From: Novosphingobium acidiphilum DSM 19966
Lineage (GTDB): Bacteria; Pseudomonadota; Alphaproteobacteria; Sphingomonadales; Sphingomonadaceae
Assembly: GCF_000429005.1 (NCBI RefSeq)
Contig: NZ_AUBA01000001.1
Location: forward strand, 248,001-312,000
DNA length: 64,000 nucleotides
Reading direction: 5' to 3'
The stretch's first letter is position 1. Each line of letters begins with the position of its first letter. The notes under the pieces were generated by a model. That model made no database searches. It saw only the letters and a program-made list of their open reading frames with translations, and was not told the origin of the DNA. Position numbers and translations under genes: made by a program. Below, piece by piece: positions 55,414-63,873 of the stretch.

Positions 55414-55987
55414 ATGGCACTTTGCCGCCGTGATCGCCGCCGGGCTGATGGCAGGATCGGGGTCGGCATTGGCGTGGATGCGCCACGGCCTGGCGCCGGT
55501 GGGTCAGGGCTGGACGGGCAGCGCGGTTGCCGGATCGGTCGATGCCGATCCGTGGACCCGTGCGCGGGTGGCGCTGTCGGGCCTGCTCGCGCTTGATCGC
55601 AGCCAGGCGATCTATTTTGTGCGCACGGTGGATGACGCAGGCCGCCCGCTGGACCAGGCCTGTCGCTATCGCGTTTCGGGCGGCGCGCTGCCGGGGCGCT
55701 GGTGGTCGGTCACGGTCTATGCGGCCGACAACTATTTGCCGCGCAATGACGATGGCGCGCTGTCGGTCGATGCCACGCGGCTGCACCCCGACGCCACCGG
55801 CCACTGGCAGGCCCTTGCAGCCAGCCATCGCCCGCCCGCCGGGGCGTGGGTGTCAACGCGCAACGCGGGGCATTTTGATCTGACCCTGCGGCTTTACAAT
55901 CCGACGCCTGGTGCGCAGGCTGATGTCTCCACGATCACGCTGCCCGGCGTCGCACGGATCGATTGCGATCGAGGCGTCGGCGGATGA
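55406..55987 (+). CDS. DUF1214 family protein
   Basis: A 193-residue exported protein with an N-terminal helix (about 5-23) followed by a DUF1214-like domain: IYFVRTVDDAGRPLDQACRY, WSVTVYAADNYLP and the C-terminal RLYNPTPGAQ. DUF1214 is usually the C-terminal half of a DUF1254-DUF1214 protein of unknown function. The start overlaps the previous stop by 8 bases, and the stop overlaps the next start in ATGA. Confidence 0.75.
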   Translation: MARWHFAAVIAAGLMAGSGSALAWMRHGLAPVGQGWTGSAVAGSVDADPWTRARVALSGLLALDRSQAIYFVRTVDDAGRPLDQACRYRVSGGALPGRWWSVTVYAADNYLPRNDDGALSVDATRLHPDATGHWQALAASHRPPAGAWVSTRNAGHFDLTLRLYNPTPGAQADVSTITLPGVARIDCDRGVGG

Positions 55988-56505
55988 GGCGCCCGGGCCA
56001 ACTGGCGCTGTGTTGTGCAGCCGCCATCGCGATCGGGCATATCGCCACGGTGATCGCCGCGCCGCGCGCGATCATGCACGTGGCCATGCGGCGACTTTCG
56101 GAACAGGGCCGGGTGATCAACGCGTTCCGGTTTTCCCCGCGGGTCGATGCCCATGCGCGTTGGGTGGTGCGTCCATCGCCGGACCTGGCTTATGCCAGCT
56201 GTGTCTATGACCTGTCGCACGGGGCCATCGTGGTGCGTGCCGCACCGGCTGCCGATCATGGCTATGTTTCGGTCTCGGTGTTTGCGGCCAACACCGACAT
56301 GATTGCGGTGTTCGATACGCTGGCGCAGCCCCGGGGCATCGGGTTTGCGCTTGCCTTGCCGGGGCAGACAGTGCCCGCAGGGTTATCGGTGGTGCGTGCA
56401 ACAACCGCGCGCGGGATCATTCTTGACCGGCGCCTGGCACCCGATGCCGCGCGCTTTGCCGCCGCTGATGCGGCGCGCAGGGCGGACCGCTGCGCGCCGA
56501 TCTGA
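55984..56505 (+). CDS. DUF1254 family protein
   Basis: A 173-residue protein with an N-terminal helix (about 6-26) and a DUF1254-like core: VRPSPDLAYASCVYDLSHG is the family core, with YVSVSVFAANTDMIAVF. It is the partner of the preceding DUF1214 protein. In many proteins the two domains are fused in the reverse order (DUF1254 first); here they are separate, and DUF1214 leads. Translational coupling by a 4-base overlap suggests joint production. Confidence 0.75.
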   Translation: MRRPGQLALCCAAAIAIGHIATVIAAPRAIMHVAMRRLSEQGRVINAFRFSPRVDAHARWVVRPSPDLAYASCVYDLSHGAIVVRAAPAADHGYVSVSVFAANTDMIAVFDTLAQPRGIGFALALPGQTVPAGLSVVRATTARGIILDRRLAPDAARFAAADAARRADRCAPI

Positions 56506-56536
56506 CCGGCCCGCAGCGGCACAGGGCCCGGGCCGA

Positions 56537-56956
56537 TCAGGCGAAGCGTTCCTTCAGCGCCAGCAGCGCCAGCGCCGCCTTGGCCGCTTCGCCGCCCTTG
56601 TCCTTTTGCGCAGGGTCGGCGCGAACCTGCGCCTGGGCTTCGTTTTCGACAGTCAGGATGCCGTTGCCGATGGCCAGCCCGTCGATGGTCAGCGCCATGA
56701 TCCCGCGCGCGCTTTCGCCCGCGACGATTTCGAAATGATAGGTCTCGCCACGAATGACCACGCCGATCGCGACATAGCCGTCATACGCGCCGCTCTGGTC
56801 GGCCAAGGCGATCGCGGCGGGGATTTCCAGCGCACCCGGCACGGTGATCACCTCGGCCTTGTGGCCGGCGGCCTCGATCGCAGCCTTGGCCCCCTCGATC
56901 AGCTGGTCATTGAGGTGGTCGTAAAAACGGGCTTCGACAATCAGGAATTTAGCCAC
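56537..56956 (-). CDS. ribH: 6,7-dimethyl-8-ribityllumazine synthase
   Basis: A 139-residue penultimate riboflavin enzyme. Conserved: VPGALEIPAAIALA, VAIGVVIRGETYHFEIVAGE (with the catalytic His) and ALTIDGLAIGNGILTVEN. Start is GTG at 56956, 6 bases after ribB; translation is probably coupled. The size is typical of the capsid-free or alphaproteobacterial form. Confidence 0.95.
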   Translation of the reverse strand: MAKFLIVEARFYDHLNDQLIEGAKAAIEAAGHKAEVITVPGALEIPAAIALADQSGAYDGYVAIGVVIRGETYHFEIVAGESARGIMALTIDGLAIGNGILTVENEAQAQVRADPAQKDKGGEAAKAALALLALKERFA

Positions 56957-56962
56957 GGTCGT

Positions 56963-58234
56963 TTACTCCACGCTGATCGACTGTTCGCCGACGATGTTCA
57001 GGCCATAGCCTTCGATGGCAATGACATTGCGGTGCGAATTGGTCAGCAGCACCATGTCGTGCACGCCCAGGTCGGCCAGGATCTGTGCGCCGATGCCATA
57101 GCTGCGCAAATCCATGTCCATCCCGCCTTTGCCGCTGACTTCTGCGACAAGCTGTGCCGGGTCCGACGGCATCAACAGCACGATCACCCCCGAACCGGCT
57201 TCGCCGATGGCGCCCATCGCGCGTTGCAGCACGCGTTTGCGCGGGCCGGGTTGGCCCAGCACATCGGACAGCACCGATATCGCATGCACCCGCACCAGCG
57301 TCGGCTGTTCGGCCGAAACCGCGCCCTTTTGCAGCACCAGATGCACCGATCCATCGACTTTGTTGCGATAGGTGCGGATGGTCCAGTCACCGCCATAGTC
57401 CGACTGGAACGGCGCGACCGAGGTGCATTCGACCAGATTGTCGTGGCGGCGGCGATATTCGATCAGATCGCGGATCGTGCCGATTTTCAGCCCGTGGCGG
57501 CGCGCAAACGGCACCAGGTCGTCCATCCGCGCCATCGTGCCGTCTTCGCGCATGATTTCGCAGATCACGCCCGACGGGTTCAGCCCGGCCAGCCGCGAAA
57601 TGTCCACTGCCGCCTCGGTGTGCCCGGCGCGCACCAGCGTGCCGCCATCGCGTGCGATCAGCGGAAAGACGTGGCCCGGGGTCACGATGTCGTCGCGCGT
57701 CTTGGCCGCATCGATGGCGACTGCCACGGTGCGCGCGCGGTCGCCCGCGGAAATGCCGGTGGTCACGCCTTCTAGCGCTTCGATCGATACGGTGAACGCG
57801 GTTTCGTGGCGCGTGCCGTTGTTGCGGCTCATCAGTTCCAGACCCAGCTGTTCGCAGCGCGGGCGGGTCAGCGTCAGGCAGATCAGCCCGCGGCCATGGG
57901 TGGCCATGAAATTGATTGCATCGGGCGTGGCCATCTGCGCCGGAATCACCAGATCGCCTTCGTTTTCGCGATCCTCATCGTCGACCAGGATGAACATGCG
58001 GCCATTGCGCGCCTCATCGATGATCTCTTCGATCGGGACCAGCGCCGGGGTATCGTCGCTGTCGCTCAGCACGTGTTCAAGCTTGGCCAGCGTGTCGGCG
58101 GTCGGGTTCCAGCCCGGCAGCGTTACGTCGCGCAAGGTGTTGGCGTGGAGGCCGGCGGCGCGCGCCAGGCCCGCGCGCGACATGCCACCATCGGTGACGA
58201 GTCGGCGGATGCGATCAATGAGGTCAGCAGACAT
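56963..58234 (-). CDS. ribB: HTH-DHBP synthase-degenerate GTP cyclohydrolase II fusion (RibBX type)
   Basis: A 423-residue protein in three parts. Residues 1-57 are XRE-type helix-turn-helix-like (MSRAGLARAAGLHANTLRD). Residues 65-265 are 3,4-dihydroxy-2-butanone-4-phosphate synthase, with DDEDRENEGD, MATHGRGLICL and the GHVFPL and RAGHTEAAVD sites intact. The GTP-cyclohydrolase-II-like part (about 275-423) lacks all three zinc cysteines: HSECLTGD becomes HAISVLSD, and the CDC pair is absent. Only RibB activity is therefore expected; a working GTP cyclohydrolase II must lie elsewhere. No FMN riboswitch is seen upstream. Confidence 0.92.
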   Translation of the reverse strand: MSADLIDRIRRLVTDGGMSRAGLARAAGLHANTLRDVTLPGWNPTADTLAKLEHVLSDSDDTPALVPIEEIIDEARNGRMFILVDDEDRENEGDLVIPAQMATPDAINFMATHGRGLICLTLTRPRCEQLGLELMSRNNGTRHETAFTVSIEALEGVTTGISAGDRARTVAVAIDAAKTRDDIVTPGHVFPLIARDGGTLVRAGHTEAAVDISRLAGLNPSGVICEIMREDGTMARMDDLVPFARRHGLKIGTIRDLIEYRRRHDNLVECTSVAPFQSDYGGDWTIRTYRNKVDGSVHLVLQKGAVSAEQPTLVRVHAISVLSDVLGQPGPRKRVLQRAMGAIGEAGSGVIVLLMPSDPAQLVAEVSGKGGMDMDLRSYGIGAQILADLGVHDMVLLTNSHRNVIAIEGYGLNIVGEQSISVE

Positions 58235-58278
58235 AGCTGCCGCCTATGACATCGCGATGTGCATTGCAAGATACGCCG

Positions 58279-58410
58279 CACATCAAAATGTGATTTGCCT
58301 ATGCATGCAAAGCAGGCCTGTGCCGGTTCGACGCAGCAACGGTGGCACATTTGCGCGACCCTGCGGGCAGAATGACCGGGAATTTAAATAACCGGTTGAC
58401 AAATAACCGG
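58279..58410. promoter_or_regulatory. Dyads and promoter elements between ribB and TonB receptor gene
   Basis: Inside the 245-base divergent gap: CACAT-caaa-ATGTG (58279-58292), and TTTGC/GCAAA flanking CTATGCAT just after it. TTGACA at 58396-58401 is a good -35 for the receptor gene, with TATGTC (58417-58422) as a weak -10 at 15 bases. ATAACCGG occurs twice (58387-58394 and 58403-58410), flanking the -35, which suits a repressor or activator site. Confidence 0.45.
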
Positions 58411-58479
58411 CCCCGATATGTCCTGTGCAGCGATAGCCCGCGCTTGAACGATGGGCATCGCATGAGAGAGAGGAAGGCT

Positions 58480-61428
58480 ATGAGGGGCAAGCTTTGCCTG
58501 TTGGTTGGCGTATGCGCCGCCGCGTTGTCACAACCGGTTCTTGCGCAGAATGCCGCACCGGCCAAAACGCCGGATGCAAACGGGGTCCAGGAAATCATCG
58601 TTACCGCGCAGCGTCAGTCACAGCGCCTGCAGGATGTTCCGATCGCGGTCAGTGCGTTCAACGCCAACGCGCTGGAAAAGCAGCAGATCAAGACCACCAG
58701 TGACTTGCAACTGTCTTTGCCCAACGTCACCTTTACCAAGACCAATTTCACATCCTCCAGCTTTACCATTCGCGGCGTCGGCAATTTGTGCGTCGGCGAA
58801 TCGTGCGAACCGTCGACCGCGATCCACCTCAACGATGCACCGCTGTCGCCGTCGACCCGCCTGTTCGAGGGCGAATTCTACGACCTGGCGCAGATCGAAG
58901 TGCTGCGCGGACCGCAGGGCACGCTGTTCGGCAAGAACGCGACCGGGGGCGTGGTCGATATCCGCACCGCGCCGCCGGTGCTGGGCAAGACCGAGCTTTC
59001 GGCCGATGTCGAATATGGCAATTACAATTCAATCAAGGTCAAGGGCATGGTCAACGTGCCGATTGGCCAGGACGTGGCCGTGCGCGCGGCGGGGTATTAC
59101 CTGAAGCGCGATGGCTATACGACCAACCTCTATGACGGGTCGAAGATCGACGGGCGCGATGAATATGGCCTGCGCGGATCGCTGCGCTGGCAGCCCAGTT
59201 CGCGCACCACGTTCGACCTGGTCGGCCAGTATTACCATGAAAAAGACTCGCGCATGCGCGTGCAGAAACAGGAATGCCAGACCGATCCGACCGGGGTGCT
59301 CGGGTGCCTTGCCGGTCAACTTGGCAGCGGGGTTACCAACGCCAATTCGACCCTGGCCAATGTTCTGACCTCAAGGCAGTTCTTTGCGATCGAGGGCATC
59401 CCGCAATCGCTGGCGTTGGGCAGCGTCTATGGCCCCAACAGCTATGGCAATGCGGTCAACCCGACCGATCCGCATCAGGTCTATACCGGATTCGATCCGC
59501 GCTATTACGCGGTCGATGCCATCATGCAGGCCAGCCTGAAGCAGGAAATCGGCGATCAGTTCGACCTGCACCTGGCGGCAAACTACGAATACACCAACGT
59601 CGATTCGATGCAGGATTACAACAACCAGGTGCAGGACCGTTCGGTCATGCAGCCCGGCCTGAACGCGCTCTATGCGATTGCCAACAACCTTGCCGGCATT
59701 CCCGGACCGACGGGCGCGGCGCTGGCCCACTATCTGTCGCCGGTCGCCAATGCATTGCTGCCGCAGGGGCCGAACGGCCCGATCTGCACCTCTTTGCCCA
59801 ATGCGTCGGGGACCGGGGTCTATGGCGGCAATGCGGTCTGTTCGAACGTGCCGTTGCAGTTCGACCGTTCCGATGAGGTCAGCCATGCGTGGTCGACCGA
59901 GGCGATCTTTACCTCGAAATTCAGCGGCCCGTTCAATTTCCTGCTCGGCGGAATCTATTCGCACTACAAGGTCAATTATAACGACTATTATGTGAACAGC
60001 TTCGGGCTGGATTATTTTGCCGGTGTTGCAGGAACGCTGGGCTCGCTTGGCGCCGGCGGCCCGCCAGCGTTTCTTGCCACGCCGTTCTATGACAACAACA
60101 CCAATTATTTCCGGACAAATTCGTACGGGCTGTTTGGCGAAGCCTACTACAAGTTCAGTGACACGCTGAAGCTGACGGCCGGTCTGCGTTACAACAACGA
60201 CCAGAAGCTGGTGTCTGCTCACACCTTCACGTTCAATCTGCCGACCGCGTTCGGTACCACCGATGACTCGGCGGCTTTGACCACTGCGGTGCCCAACGCC
60301 ATTCAGCAGGGCACGTTCTCTGCGGTAACCGGCCGCGCGGTGCTCGATTGGCAGATTACCCCCAACAACCTGCTCTATGCCTCGTATTCGCGCGGCTACA
60401 AGGCGGGCGGGTTCAACCCCCCGCTGTCGGCTGCCGACGCGGGGATTACCGTTCCGACGACATTCCAGCCGGAATCGATCGATGCGTTCGAAATCGGGTC
60501 CAAGAACACCTTTGCCAATGGCAAGCTGATGCTGAACCTGACCGGGTTCTACTACAATTACAAGAACCTGCAGCTGTCGAGCATCATCGCGCGTACGTCG
60601 GTTGATGAAAACGTCAACGCGCATGTCTATGGGGTCGAGGCCGAAGCGGTCATCCGCCCGATCCGGCAGTTCACGGTCAACATTTCGGCCAGCTATCTGC
60701 ACACCGAAGTGGCAGGCGATCAGTACTTCGCCAATCCGCGCGACTTTGGCGGTGGCCGTTCCGATGCGGTTATCATCAAGGACCTGACCAACGGTTCGAA
60801 CTGCGCCGTGGCACCCAACACGGCGGGCAACGCGGCGGGCGCCAATGCCTTTGTCGACACGGTGAACACCGTCATCAATGGCGGCGGCATCCCCGGGGTG
60901 GCGGCAGGTGCGGGCTTGCAGGGCACGACACCGTTCCCGGCCGGTGGCGGCATTGCCTCAACCGGTGCCTATTCGATCTGCGCCGCGCTTCAGGGCGTTG
61001 CCGCAGCCGAAGGGCTGGCCTTCGATCCCAGGGGGATTTCGGTCTATACCTCGGGCATTCCGGTCGATATCAAGGGCAACCAGCTGCCGGGGGCGCCAAA
61101 CTACAAGGTGACGATCGGGGCACAGTACGAAATCCCGCTCGATCGCCTGATGCTGACGCCGCGGGTGGACTTGCACTACACCGGGGAATCGACCGGCAGC
61201 ATTTTCAATGGCCCGGTCAACGCGGTGCCCTCGTATATCCAGATCAATGCCCAGGTTCAGCTCGATGGGCCCGATCACAAGTGGTATCTGCGGGCTTTCG
61301 TCGAAAACCTGACCAACAACACCGCGATCACCGGCGAATATGTCACCGACCAGTCGTCGGGTCTGTTCACCAACGTGTTCTCGCTCGATCCGCGCCGCTA
61401 TGGCATCGCGGCCGGGGTGAAGTTCTAA
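58480..61428 (+). CDS. TonB-dependent outer membrane receptor
   Basis: A 982-residue outer-membrane barrel for energy-dependent uptake. Signal peptide 1-23 (VLA-Q). The TonB box region VQEIIVTAQR lies before the plug (DVPIAVSAF to about residue 175), which includes IEVLRGPQGTLFGKNATGG. The barrel ends in the OMP C-terminal Phe (RRYGIAAGVKF). Sphingomonad receptors of this type usually take up iron complexes, plant compounds or other aromatic/terpenoid nutrients; the ligand is unknown. Start 58480 has GAGAGGAAGG directly upstream. Ends before a rho-independent terminator. Confidence 0.93.
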   Translation: MRGKLCLLVGVCAAALSQPVLAQNAAPAKTPDANGVQEIIVTAQRQSQRLQDVPIAVSAFNANALEKQQIKTTSDLQLSLPNVTFTKTNFTSSSFTIRGVGNLCVGESCEPSTAIHLNDAPLSPSTRLFEGEFYDLAQIEVLRGPQGTLFGKNATGGVVDIRTAPPVLGKTELSADVEYGNYNSIKVKGMVNVPIGQDVAVRAAGYYLKRDGYTTNLYDGSKIDGRDEYGLRGSLRWQPSSRTTFDLVGQYYHEKDSRMRVQKQECQTDPTGVLGCLAGQLGSGVTNANSTLANVLTSRQFFAIEGIPQSLALGSVYGPNSYGNAVNPTDPHQVYTGFDPRYYAVDAIMQASLKQEIGDQFDLHLAANYEYTNVDSMQDYNNQVQDRSVMQPGLNALYAIANNLAGIPGPTGAALAHYLSPVANALLPQGPNGPICTSLPNASGTGVYGGNAVCSNVPLQFDRSDEVSHAWSTEAIFTSKFSGPFNFLLGGIYSHYKVNYNDYYVNSFGLDYFAGVAGTLGSLGAGGPPAFLATPFYDNNTNYFRTNSYGLFGEAYYKFSDTLKLTAGLRYNNDQKLVSAHTFTFNLPTAFGTTDDSAALTTAVPNAIQQGTFSAVTGRAVLDWQITPNNLLYASYSRGYKAGGFNPPLSAADAGITVPTTFQPESIDAFEIGSKNTFANGKLMLNLTGFYYNYKNLQLSSIIARTSVDENVNAHVYGVEAEAVIRPIRQFTVNISASYLHTEVAGDQYFANPRDFGGGRSDAVIIKDLTNGSNCAVAPNTAGNAAGANAFVDTVNTVINGGGIPGVAAGAGLQGTTPFPAGGGIASTGAYSICAALQGVAAAEGLAFDPRGISVYTSGIPVDIKGNQLPGAPNYKVTIGAQYEIPLDRLMLTPRVDLHYTGESTGSIFNGPVNAVPSYIQINAQVQLDGPDHKWYLRAFVENLTNNTAITGEYVTDQSSGLFTNVFSLDPRRYGIAAGVKF

Positions 61429-61480
61429 GGCAAGAGGTTTGGGGGGACCGGCTCCGCACTGCGGGGTCGGCCAAGGAGGG

Positions 61481-61514
61481 AGCGCCGAAGGCTGGACGCC
61501 TTCGGCGCTTTTTT
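61481..61514 (+). terminator. Rho-independent terminator of TonB receptor gene
   Basis: AGCGCCGAAGGC (61481-61492) and GCCTTCGGCGCT (61498-61509), loop TGGAC, followed by TTTTTT. A 12-bp perfect stem 52 bases past the stop; the T-run abuts the 3' end of the minus-strand methyltransferase gene. Confidence 0.92.
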
Positions 61515-62344
61515 CATGCCGGTTGGGCCAGGGTGATAAAGCCGTCCTGCCAGTCGAGTACGGTCAGATAGTTTTGCAGCCGGTTGCGTTCCATCCGCGC
61601 CAGCAGCATGTTGTCGTGCAGCGGCAGCACCGCGTCGGCCACCGCCTGCGCCCAGGGCGCGGATGCGTCAAACAGCACACCCAACCCGAACACCGCCGGA
61701 ATGTGCGCATAGAGCAGGCGCCGCTGGTCGTGTTCGGCCTGGCGGCAGAAATCCTCGATCGCGGTCAACACACCATTGCGCGGACCGCCCGCCTGCAATG
61801 CCCAGGCAAATTGTCCGGCTCCGCGAAATCCGCGATTTTCGCGATAGCCGGGATCATCCAGTGTTATGCCGGCATCATGGCCAAACGGCTGGCGGAATTC
61901 GGGCGGAATGCGGTCGGGCGCGTAATACATGTCGCGCCGCGCACAGGGCCAGCCGACATCGTGCAGGATTGCCAACAACGGGCGCGCTTCATTTTGCGCC
62001 AGGCGGTCGGCTGCGGTCAGTTCGTGTAGCACGGTGTAATAATTGTGATCGCCATCGATCAGCCAGGCGTCGATCCCCGACATTTCGCCGATCACCTCAA
62101 GGCTGGGGCGGGGAATGTGGCGTATGTTTGGCTGACCTTTCGCCCAGTCGACGAATCCCGGCGCGGGCGCCGGATCGATGGCGATCAGCGTGCCATCGCG
62201 TCGCGCGCAGTAATCGGCCAACGGCTGGGTCATCCCGCCAAATTCGGCCCCGATTTCGACGATTGTCCCGGCATTGGCCAGGTCGAGCACCTCCAGGATC
62301 AGATCACCGAATTCGGCCATCGAATGAATCAGAAGTTCGCTCAT
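61514..62344 (-). CDS. Class I SAM-dependent methyltransferase (unknown substrate)
   Basis: A 276-residue protein with motif I IVEIGAEFGGM (about 28-38), acidic motif TLIAIDPAP, and DAWLIDGDHNYYTVLHEL (about 92-109), the last typical of Methyltransf_24-type or cephalosporin-hydroxylase-like proteins, which act on small molecules or glycans. Ends at the terminator of the TonB receptor gene. Substrate unknown. Confidence 0.78.
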   Translation of the reverse strand: MSELLIHSMAEFGDLILEVLDLANAGTIVEIGAEFGGMTQPLADYCARRDGTLIAIDPAPAPGFVDWAKGQPNIRHIPRPSLEVIGEMSGIDAWLIDGDHNYYTVLHELTAADRLAQNEARPLLAILHDVGWPCARRDMYYAPDRIPPEFRQPFGHDAGITLDDPGYRENRGFRGAGQFAWALQAGGPRNGVLTAIEDFCRQAEHDQRRLLYAHIPAVFGLGVLFDASAPWAQAVADAVLPLHDNMLLARMERNRLQNYLTVLDWQDGFITLAQPA

Positions 62345-62427
62345 GCTGTCGATATCCGTGTGCGCTGCGTCACACGGATCGGTAGGCTATCGTGGTTGGG
62401 AAATCGGTCGGTCGCGACCCCGGGGTT

Positions 62428-63309
62428 TTACCTAGCCCGCGTCGCGCGGCGCACCACGTCGGCATAGCCGTGCGAAATCGCGTCAAACCCCTGGTGAAAG
62501 CCGCGCGCGCGCAGCAGGCGGTGCATCTGTGCCAATCGATAGGGCGGCACACCGCCGGCAACATGGTGTTCCAGGTGCCAATTGACATGATTTGGCGCGA
62601 TCAGCAGGCGTTCCCACCACCGCACCAGCGTGGTCGCGGTGTTCAGCCGCGGATCGGTCTGGCCGCGATCGACCACCACGCCATGTTCGCCGATCTGGCG
62701 CAGCCGCATCACCACCGGATAGACAAACAGCAGCGCCACCCACCACAAGCCATAGGCCCACGGTGCGCCCAACGCGGTCAACAGTCCCGCCAAGGCGATG
62801 TGAAAGCCCAGCCAAGGCCAATGCTGCGCCAGCCGGAACCGCCCCAGCGCCAGGCGCAAGTCGCGAAACCCGGTCTGCCCGCTCAGATCGCGCCAAAGCT
62901 TGCGCCGCAGCGATGCGGGCGACACCGGATAGGCCGCGACAAACCCGAGATCGGGATCGCGCGGGGTTCCGGCATGGCGATGATGCGCCAGATGATACGT
63001 GCGATAGGCAGCCAGCGAAATGTTCATCGGCCAACCCGCCAGCCATTGTCCCACCCGCTGGTTGGTGCGCACTTTGTGAAACAGCGCGTAATGCGCGCAG
63101 TCATGCACCAGAATGCCAAGCCCCAGTTGGCGCCCAGCGATCACCGCGATGGCAACGATGATGGTCAGCGGCCCAGGCCAGTGGAGGACCAACGCAAAGG
63201 CCGCGGCGATCAGCCCCCAGTTCACCGCAAAGGCCCACCAGGCGCGCAGGTCCGACCGGCGGTTCAGCGCGACGAGTTCTTCGCGCGAAAGATATTCGGA
63301 TAATGCCAT
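62428..63309 (-). CDS. Fatty acid desaturase family membrane di-iron enzyme
   Basis: A 293-residue integral membrane desaturase/hydroxylase with three His boxes: HDCAH (69-73), HLAHH (106-110) and HLEHH (245-249), plus an early His near GEHG (209). The boxes bind a di-iron centre, and about four membrane helices surround them. Desaturation of acyl lipids is likely, although carotenoid ketolases and alkane hydroxylases share the boxes. ATG 63309 behind CGGAGTGG; it lies 83 bases upstream of the methyltransferase gene on the same strand. Confidence 0.88.
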   Translation of the reverse strand: MALSEYLSREELVALNRRSDLRAWWAFAVNWGLIAAAFALVLHWPGPLTIIVAIAVIAGRQLGLGILVHDCAHYALFHKVRTNQRVGQWLAGWPMNISLAAYRTYHLAHHRHAGTPRDPDLGFVAAYPVSPASLRRKLWRDLSGQTGFRDLRLALGRFRLAQHWPWLGFHIALAGLLTALGAPWAYGLWWVALLFVYPVVMRLRQIGEHGVVVDRGQTDPRLNTATTLVRWWERLLIAPNHVNWHLEHHVAGGVPPYRLAQMHRLLRARGFHQGFDAISHGYADVVRRATRAR

Positions 63310-63412
63310 GATCCACTCCGTTGGTGCATCGAACACCAAACCGGGTGGCAAGTCAAAAGGCCCGCGGCGGCACCTGCCAACAGGTCCGCACCTGCTGCGG
63401 CACCGCGCGCGC

Positions 63413-63712
63413 TCAGTTCAGCCGTTTCCTGCGGGCAAGCACGGCCGAAATCGGGACTATCGTGGCCGGTTCGGTGCCATTGCGGGTGATCCAGTCATTG
63501 GCATGATCGCGCATTTTTTTCCGGCAGGCGGCTGCGGTTTCGTGATTGCCGTTGAGCACCGCCCAATCCATCCTGAGCACGAGCAATGACATTGCGCAGG
63601 CCGTTTCGATGATTTCGGGCGGACCTGCACACTGAACCAGGTTGTCGATGGTGGCATGCAACGATCCGCGCAGGCCCTGTGGGCGAGGGTGCTGATCCAA
63701 CGCGGACAGCAA
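63413..63712 (-). pseudogene. Unknown reading frame, probably 5'-truncated by an insertion element
   Basis: At least 99 codons, ending QWL-free, basic RKRLN. Not recognised. The frame starts at a TTG (63712) only by convention: no stop occurs upstream through the 63755-63812 inverted repeat and into the transposase region, and no ribosome site is seen. The part left of about 63740 looks coding (balanced residues, ATIDNLVQCAGPPEIIETAC); the part beyond does not. An IS insertion cutting the 5' end of a host gene is the simplest reading. Confidence 0.4.
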
Positions 63713-63754
63713 TTCGGGGTCGCGTCCCGGTACGTGGTGTAGGTTGTGAGGGTA

Positions 63755-63812
63755 GCGCTGCTGGCCGGACGCGCGCTTTCGATATTGCGCTGTAGCGTCC
63801 GGCCAGCAGCGC
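63755..63812. repeat. Perfect 18-bp inverted repeat at the IS left end
   Basis: GCGCTGCTGGCCGGACGC (63755-63772) is the exact reverse complement of 63795-63812, separated by 22 bases. No T-run follows. It sits 62 bases before the IS256-type transposase start. It may be a hairpin insulating the transposase from outside transcription, or part of the element's terminal region. The terminal inverted repeat itself cannot be set without the right end. Confidence 0.75.
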
Positions 63813-63873
63813 GGGTGGTCACCGTGATTTTCGGATAGGTTTGGGTTGCGAAGCTCTAACCTGGAGAACCACG

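Noticed and set aside
58235..58479. FMN riboswitch before ribB or cobalamin riboswitch before the TonB receptor gene
   Set aside because: The conserved RFN or B12-box strings were looked for and not found on either strand.
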